Source of the DNA: Helochares maculicollis
Taxonomy: Eukaryota > Arthropoda > Insecta > Coleoptera > Hydrophilidae
NCBI GenBank assembly: GCA_033557835.1
Contig: JAWQRO010000411.1
Location: 1-39,541, forward strand
Direction: 5' to 3'
DNA length: 39,541 nucleotides
Made by a program: the position numbers and the translations under genes. This document shows, one piece after another, positions 32,092-39,541 of this stretch; position 1 is the first letter of the stretch; every line of letters starts with the position of its first letter. The notes under the pieces were generated by a model. The model saw only the letters and a program-made list of their open reading frames with translations. It made no database searches and was not told the DNA's origin.

Positions 32092-33724
32092 GGAAGTTGT
32101 TATTCTACGGGTGCGGACACAACAGTTCTTATTGAAAGGCTTAAAAGTTTACTAATATTGGAGCAGGATGGACATCCGACGGCATGGATTTGTGCTGAAG
32201 GTGATTGGTTTTTGCGGTATGCCGTTTCGGTTGATGGTGATGATGTCGAAGTAGCGATGCGACGGCAACGATTCTTAACAAGTCCTAATCTATTAATTAA
32301 TAAGTTGATCTCATTTACCACTTGGCATTCATGGCATATCTGGATCAAAGAAGCCGACGCGAAGAATCGGCTCCTTGATATTCTAACGAAAACTAAACAT
32401 ATAAACAGTATTTATGTGCGTACCGTTGCGCTTTTATACATTTAATTAATTGGGGACTCTAACAACTCATAACGATGGTAATTTGTGGAGAAAGAGTAGA
32501 TTACGTAAACAAAAGTGTGTTTTTTGATGGGCATTGCTTGGTATCAAATAAAATTCCAATCACAATCTCAGTATTGGGTGTTTGTTATTCTGAGAGTGCC
32601 CTGAACTTAAAAATATTTGTGTCAATTTGCTTAACGGAAAAACTGTGTAAGTATACAGTTGTATAGTATATAGTAATTTTAGCAGCATCACAAATTGTAC
32701 TGTTTCGTAAATGTGACGTCGTAATTGTTTGCTATTAGTTCATTGTTGTTAGAAATGGTAAGATTTGACTCAGCTGAAATGGATCCTAAAACTCAATAAA
32801 TTGGGGAAATTTTTTGCTATGTTGATAAATAGTTAGTATTCGTTTTATATATTAGTATTATTGTAATGACTATGCAATCAACATGCAGCAATATAGCTAC
32901 ATAAGACACAACTTCAAGAAATAATTTCACCATATTTGGATAAGTGTGTCGCTTATTTGCTAGATTTATGAGCTGAGAATTTGATCTGATTTATTCATTG
33001 AAGACTTGAGGAGTTTCCCTGGAGAACCTGGCAAGAAGCGCACAAATCGTCTCATGCAACCAACAAAGTGAGACGGTTAAAACAAAGAAAACGGCCGAGC
33101 AGTTTGAAACGTAAATCATGTCTGAGAAACGCATTTTGTATATCAAAATAGCGAAACTAATTATTATTATTAAGGCCAATTGTCTAAGAAGACAAAACAA
33201 GAACCTTCCTTCGGCTGGATATCTCTTACATTTATGGTCTTAAATGGACCATCAGAGATTACACTGTTTCCCTGCTCCACAACATGAAAAGAGAAACCAT
33301 CTGAAGAGTAGAAAGAAATTCACATACCAATTATTTCGTAAATACGTTTGGCCATCTTTGGTGCAGTTTTTCATCAAAAGTATGTGTCTACCTGCTTAGT
33401 TAAGAAGAATCATTAACAATTAGCTAGTATGTTATAAGAAATTATGGATAAAAGGTGAAAAATGTAAACTTAAAGACAAAATTGATGACCAACATTAAAA
33501 TTAAAATAATTGAATACCAAAGTAATCATAATTTGAAGGCAACACAACAAGCTAAGAAAGAACAACAAAATTCAGACAGAATAACCACAATTAAGTTATA
33601 GCTGCGGAATGGTAATGAGATAATGAGAAAATTACATTGAGTATATAGAAATAATTACAAGTACGCAATTCACGAGTAATTGTGAAAATTGTATAAAAAA
33701 TAGAGAACATGCATGAAGAGTAGA

Positions 33725-34135
33725 GAGTGAAGGGTGAAGACGACAGCACAAGACATATGCATGTAAACATACACAAGAGGCGTCTAGTTGGACCCGACGA
33801 TCGTGGGACATTAGCGCAGATGGAGCGGCTTCGGGCTGATCGAAAGACGTCGGTGGAAAGTCAAAAGCATTCCGATGGTCCGGTCCGGTCGCTTCCCGGA
33901 CTCCCAATTTCCAACAGCCGCAGCCGCTATGACTTGTTTTTGCTTCGGTGCCTATTTATCATTGGCCGATGCCACGAAAAACACCGTTTGATTAGCGATT
34001 TCTGATCCGATCATCGGTCTTATTTAGATCGCGGCATCTTAAACGTGCAGCGGACCCATTGTCATCGAAACGATTCTCGACAATGGCCCATATAACATCC
34101 GCAGGGCCGCTTATGAATGGTGCTGCCAGCGACGG
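33725..34135. promoter_or_regulatory. GC-rich block in vg intron 1, candidate enhancer
   Basis: About 400 bp of clearly higher G+C and complexity than the flanks, with no long spliced-looking reading frame. It contains a TEAD/Scalloped-type core CATTCC (33,868-33,873) and a CGTGGGAC phrase close to, but not matching, the Su(H) consensus. Enhancers in vg introns are established in Drosophila. That this block is one is inference from composition and position. Confidence 0.35.
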
Positions 34136-34989
34136 ACAAAAACTAAATCAAACGCGATGCACATATTTTATTATTTTTGGTACTTATTGTTAGTTTGGGA
34201 CTATTTTCTTCTATACATGCTACTTACATAGAGATATAATTTTGCAAACTTGATAGGGATATGCAAGGAAGTGGATTGCTAACTTCCGAAATCTTCAACT
34301 GCAAAAAGTTAAGCTTAATGATTTTGCCGGTTTACTACGTACGCCCGGTAGGGTCGTCTAATGCGTGAAAAAAAGAATTTATTAAAAGGAATATTCCTAT
34401 TTGCCTATATCTTCGGTCGCCCTCTTTAGTAGTGCATCTTCTTCGCAAAGCTCTAAGTCTGACGATCTAGGGTGCGTTTGAAAGAGTGAGTCTATAAAGC
34501 TAGCTAGCATTGGCCGGCAAAATAACTAATTATACATTTCTTTTCTATCATTTTCAAGGGCGAACTATTACGTAGATGTCATTAATGAAATATTACATAT
34601 ATTTTTATTTTACGCATACCATTATATTGTTATTCAAAGTTTGTACACATATATGAACTTAAATTTTCTCAAACAGCAATCTAGTAATCTACTTTGTTTT
34701 AAAAAATACATGAATTATATACACCAATGACTCATGTTATGAAAACGCTAACTAATTTTGTAATATATCTGAGTTTGGCGCTAGAATTTAACCCTTGCAT
34801 CAATTTAAATTTCGAATTAATGTAAAAGTGAAGTTTTATGTATACTGCAATTTTTTTTCTAGTTTCTGGATGTTAACATATCCTTAAAAATACCATATCA
34901 TTTAGTTATCAGAATATATAGTAAAGTTAGATATCATCATAACTTTAAAATATTGATTTTTTATAAGTACGATTGTGCGCGAAAATGTC

Positions 34990-35905
34990 AAATTTGAGAT
35001 CCATAATCATAACTTATGGGAACTTTGATTTATTTCTTCAATTTGAAGAAATCTGCAGCTGAGGAGCATCGATTGATCATAAAAGCATATAGCAAAGTTG
35101 CTTTAAGTGAGAGAAGTTGTCATGAGTTGTATTAAAATTTTAAGAATGGTGAAGACATCGAACATCGAACGACAAATAATATAGCGCAAGGCAGAAAATG
35201 TAAGCAGACAAGAAATTGGAAGCATTATTGGATCAAGATTCTTACCAAATGCAAAAAGAACTTCAACACATTGGAAAATAAGAATTTTATATCGGTTAAA
35301 ATTATTGACAATGCTGCAAAAACAAGGTAATTACGTTCTTTAGAAACTGATACCAAGAAACGTTAAGCGCCAATTTTTGACATGTAAAATCCTGCTTGCC
35401 AAGCATAAACGAAAGGATTTTCTGCACTGTATAGTCACTTGTGATAAAAATGGATCCACTAGGATGATCCAAAAAGGAATAAATCATGGAGACCACCTGG
35501 TCATGCTTTAACATCTACAGTTAAGCCAAATATTCACGAAAAAATCTCTTGTTGTGTATTGGGTAGGAATTGCTTAGTATCGGGCTGTTGATGAGATCGA
35601 GTCGAAAAATCAAGGAAAAGCGCGTCGAGTACTACTCAAACCACGATAAAATTACTCCTGCATGATAATACTCACATGTTACACCGTCAGTCAAAACCAA
35701 TTTGGAAACACTCAATTGAGAAGCTTTTTCCCAATATCCAGATATTGCTCCTTCTGATATCTACTTGTTTTGATCCATGGCGTATAAACACTTCTCATTT
35801 TATGAAGATACCAAAATTCATGAATAGCCTCAAAAGTATTCTTCCGACGCAATATTGGTATGCTTCCAGGAAGATGAAAAAAGTAGTTTCACAATAGCTG
35901 CCCAA
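34990..35905 (+). pseudogene. Heavily decayed mariner transposase
   Basis: Fragments of a mariner transposase appear in order but in shifting frames with many stops: an N-terminal helix-turn-helix piece (KKSAAEEHRLIIKAYSKVAL, then SERSCHELY) near 35,043-35,130, the central piece DPKRNKSWRPPGHALTSTV near 35,463-35,522, HDN near 35,662, and PDIAPSDIYLF followed by a stop near 35,740-35,772. The last matches the third catalytic aspartate region of DD34D transposases. Flanking inverted repeats were not identified. It is related to the Mos1-type element at 11,686-12,577 but much older. Confidence 0.75.
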
Positions 35906-37489
35906 TTTTAGAAAACATAATTAAACATTGAAGCCGGTTTTAGTTTAAATATATGTGATATTTAATGAAAAATTCTGAATATGCTCTCCAACCATATTGT
36001 CTTTAACAGGAGTGTTATAAATCCTAATATTTAATATGATCATGGATATCTTTGACAGAAAACTAAATTTTTGTCTGGAGATCTGCGATACAAATGTCAT
36101 GTACTCTCCATTTTGATAAATAAAGGCACCAAGACTCAGTTATGGCGTATTTGTTTAATAGGTTGCTAACGCTAATTTCTCTGAATGAATAGAAAGAAAT
36201 ATAACCTAAATGAAAAAGGCCAAGAAAGTTGCAAGAGAATTTTGAACATTTTTAATGAGCACGTACCTATTGGTCTACATAACTGTATATTAACCCCCTT
36301 TTTGTCGCTGATAGTTTACGTTTGTATTTATCATCACAGGAAGCATTTAGAATATTTACTTTGATTGAACGTTGCAATTTAATCGTTTGACATGATCACG
36401 TTTTTGATTTTGGGACCCATCGCGCAGGAATTATAAACATTGAACGCAACTATTCCATAGTGAAGAATGTAGATGATATTCCTGTTGTCCCATTTGCATA
36501 TTATAATTGTTTCACAATGTCCGAACACTTTTAATATGTTTCATAACAATAACAAACATAAAATGAAATGTTATACCTGTTGGTAAGGTATCTTAACTAC
36601 TATATATAGGCATTTTCTTTTACATCAAGCATCGTTGATTCTATGAAATTTTTTAACGATATGTATGAAATCATATACTTTTTATATATGTTAAATTACA
36701 TTTCGAAAACCCAAACACAAGCATTTTCAAAGCCAAACTTTTTGGTAGTTGTTAAATCATATTAATATACTAAAAATCTTTACAACCATACCGGACAATT
36801 AGGATGCGTAATCTGGCTAAATTTTTAATCTCATGATCGTGCTACGAATTGACAAATTTTTAATTGTTACATGTTCCTACAAAAAAATTGGCTACAAAAA
36901 TAAATTCAGTTTTGTGAGGATCATGTCTTGCTTGTGCTTCAAAACCAATATAATTTTACGTGTATACAATGTGAAACTAATTTAGCTAATTTTTTTATTC
37001 TTTTATAACAGAGGGTAATAACCAGGATATTTTGCTCGTAACTAAAACTGTTTTCAAAATTTAATAATGCAGAATATTCTTTAATATTCAAAAAATCATT
37101 TTTTAGTGGTTCTCCAATAAGCATTTAGATAATTTTATATAGATTTCATCTTCCATTTTTACATTTTCGCCAAAAATTTACTTTTTTCAAATGTAGCATC
37201 CGTCAGAATTTACCTCCATTATACCTGTTTGCTCGATTCCAAATCTTGCTAATACAGTTTTCGAAAACGTAGAATTCTCAGGTGTGTGTTGATATTTAAC
37301 AGACCTTGTCTTAGTGGTGTATTTGGAAGTAGTGACTTAGAAACCTTTCCTTGTTTAAATTTCTTCCCTGTCGAACCATTAGCACTTACTTACTGTGTTA
37401 GCAAGCAGAACTGTCGTAAGCCAATATGAGTTTACGCATCGATAAGTAGTAACATAATACATAATTTATGATATAAACAAGGATCAGTG

Positions 37490-37700
37490 AGAAGTATTCC
37501 GAGCTTTTGAATTATCTATTCATCCCTTAGAATTGAGAAACCAACAGTTATTGGTTCATGCAAAATGCAGTACCACCACTAAGTTTCAATCTAGTAGAGT
37601 ATCGTTTTGGACAACATATAAATGATGATGGGAGAACTGAATGACCCCAATATTCAGCGGATCTAAATTTCTGTGTAAGGTTTCCTTTGGGGTTTCCTTA
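37490..37700 (+). pseudogene. Relic of a Tc1/mariner-superfamily (IS630-like) transposase
   Basis: One frame reads YWFMQNAVPP, then VEYRFGQHI, then GRTE-stop-PQYSADLNF. This parallels the WFQQDGAPPH...VREYL...GPxxWPPRSPDLTPLDF region common to a group of insect Tc1/mariner-superfamily transposases. The middle catalytic Asp (QDG) reads Gln-Asn-Ala, and several stops interrupt the frame. Only about 200 bp are recognisable. Confidence 0.45.
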
Positions 37701-38949
37701 GAAGTAGTATTTATAAGGATTGTCAATATCTTAAGAATGCCATTGGAATACAAACCACTTTAATTTATTTCAACATTTAAATTTTTATTAACTTCGCTAT
37801 TTCAACTTTAATAGTTTTACTGCGTTTACAAGTAGATTGTATGAAAAATGCATTTTCGAAGTCTCATAAACTATAGTACCCTTTTGATAGAACTATAATT
37901 TTCTTTCATATAATTATCGATAAGTCTACATTTTCAATATTTTAACATTATTTCCACACTTTATGAAATTTTTGACACGCTAATTATTAGCGGATTTATA
38001 ATTTAGAAAACGTAGCTCATTATGTTGAGTTCTCGAAGAAATTTATTTGTATTCGCATACGGAAGAATTTGCTGTTTGTTAAATCTTATTGTAATGAAAA
38101 TGCTCAAGGTGGACTCTTACTGAAAAACGATATTTCTTGATAGATGTTTAAGGGCTATTTTTTAAAAATAATAACAATTTTGAATTATGGATTGCAGAAA
38201 AATAAAATTGAAACTAGTAAGATGGCGCTTTGGCATTTTTTAATTTTGGCAATATGTAATATTAATACTTTGCTATTCAGCCATTGACGAACTTTGAAGG
38301 TGCTTGATACTTTGGATTAGGTGTGAATTATAAAATAACGAAACATTAAAGTGACATTAAAAAGGCATCTGAAGCACTTAAATGCATTGAGTCATAGAAT
38401 TGTTGTTGGGTATAATAATATAATAAAAATCTTACGTTCCTGCAGCAGCTACTTAATTATGCATAAAATAATTTTCTGCAAGACATTGAAAAAGATGATC
38501 TTTAAACAGAAAATATGTGAAATATTTTTGAAAATCAATGATTTTATGCTGCGTTTGTTAATTTCAAATCGTAGTTTGATAGTACACGGCTCTAGTTGTC
38601 AATGTAGAAACTGTCAAACTGTGCTATTTGCTCCATTTTTATTGACTTTCGCTAAAGACTTTTAACTCTCAACAATACAAACATGTATTTTCATATCGTT
38701 GAACATGCCTAAATATGTGCGTGAAATCTATTTGCGAATAACATTGGTTTTCTGCTACCATTTGAAACTGCTGCAGAATTGCAACACATACTTATGATGA
38801 GCATGTTTTTATTAATTATAGCGGTATGTGTGAATTATAAATTCAAAAGTTGCAATTTTGACTTAAGAAACACAAAATCGTGGAAGGTAACCGAGAAAAT
38901 ATGAAGATACCACATTGCAAGAACCGGAGTGATTCTTAAGTGAGGACGA

Positions 38950-39421
38950 CTCTCAACGCATCAACAGATTGGGCAATTAAATGTTACTTGAGAAGCCGAT
39001 TCCGTACATTTGCAATACTATAGATGATAGAAGACAATGCTCTGTGATTAGTAGAAATGAAAGGATGAATTTGAATCAAACATTGCATGCAATTTAACCA
39101 GAACATAGATGAAGGCATCATAACGTGATTTTGCGTCGGGTTACGCAATGGACTCACCATTACACACAAGAAAATTAGTCTAGGAACCAATTGAAGCACA
39201 TAGTAGCAAAATACTTTTGCATGCAGCCTACAAACCAGATTGGGATCCATCCCATTACTATTTATTTGCATGGTAGAGACAGGTACTTGCTGAGCATCGC
39301 TTCATTTCTGACAAAAATATATGCAAAAAAGAATAACAAGCCTTTTGGCGAGGCACATACGAATTTCCAGAGAAATGGAAAACTTGTCCAACCAACGATG
39401 GGCCCTATTCATATTAGATGA
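38950..39421 (+). pseudogene. Decayed mariner transposase, C-terminal half
   Basis: Ordered matches across frames: NLNQTLHAI-stop-PEHR then RHHNVIL (region before the second catalytic Asp), AYKPDWDPSHYYLFAW (YSPDLAPSDYHLF region), LAEHRFIS, AFWRGTYEFPEKW and CPTNDGPY (C-terminus). The third catalytic Asp is replaced by His (PSHYY), and frameshifts and stops are frequent. It appears to belong to a different mariner subfamily from the Mos1-like copies. The N-terminal half is not recognisable. Confidence 0.65.
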
Positions 39422-39541
39422 AGTAACCAGTTGTAAGCGATTCTTTTTTATTTCGGCAGTGCAAGTAGCATAGACTTTTCGGGTTTAAATCAAATATGCG
39501 CCGTTTATTTCGATAACTTTTGCTCAATTAGAAGGTAATTT

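Larger units (their letters stand above)
31769..39541 (+). other. vg: Vestigial intron 1 (5' portion, runs off the window)
   Basis: No exon starting with the expected Phe-Asn continuation was recognised downstream, so at least 7.8 kb appears to be intron. Drosophila vg is also known for large regulatory introns. It contains the degenerate motif cluster, the GC-rich block and the transposon relics listed separately. Between these (about 32,450-33,720, 34,140-34,980, 35,920-37,480 and 37,730-38,940) I see only AT-rich sequence without recognisable genes. Confidence 0.6.

Noticed and set aside
33801..33808. CGTGGGAC as a Su(H) site in the GC-rich vg intron block
   Set aside because: The last base does not fit the YRTGDGAD consensus, so it is not counted as a site.

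Overview
The window is AT-rich insect nuclear DNA, possibly from a beetle, though the order is a guess. It contains short GT-AG introns, several decayed mariner-family transposons, microsatellites, and one exon that I recognise as the start of vestigial, an insect wing-development gene.

Layout. Positions 1-14,840 are mostly non-coding. They hold a TIR-bounded, apparently non-autonomous DNA element with internal ~255-bp tandem repeats (about 55-1,510), several minisatellites, a GC-richer block near 8,800-9,230, an internally deleted mariner with both TIRs and TA target duplications (9,962-10,808), a second decayed mariner (11,686-12,577), and an inverted fragment copied from the channel gene (about 13,480-13,750). 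Positions 14,843-29,321 (+) carry one large gene that I reconstruct by hand as 26 exons. Positions 31,140-31,770 (+) hold a GC-rich promoter-like region and the first coding exon of vestigial. Its first intron probably fills the rest of the window and contains a GC-rich candidate enhancer and at least three more decayed Tc1/mariner relics.

The main result is the channel gene. Its exons encode four consecutive HCN/CNG-type units, each with S1-S6, a pore loop, a C-linker and a cyclic-nucleotide-binding-like domain (CNBD). They join in compatible phase into a single polypeptide of about 2,076 residues. Repeats 2, 3 and 4 are separated only by introns of 74 and 60 bp, and repeat 2 has no start methionine of its own. 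This is the architecture of the four-repeat CNGK (tetraKCNG) channels known from sea urchin sperm and zebrafish, but the insect version is highly divergent. The selectivity-filter triplets differ in every repeat (GLG, GYA, NFG, GFG), and the key CNBD arginine appears to survive only in repeat 2. One junction, exon 4 to exon 5 in repeat 1, cannot be joined in frame with canonical sites, so a frameshift, an assembly error or an unusual splice must be considered there.

All splice sites, exon joins and family assignments were read by eye. No database search or transcript evidence was available.
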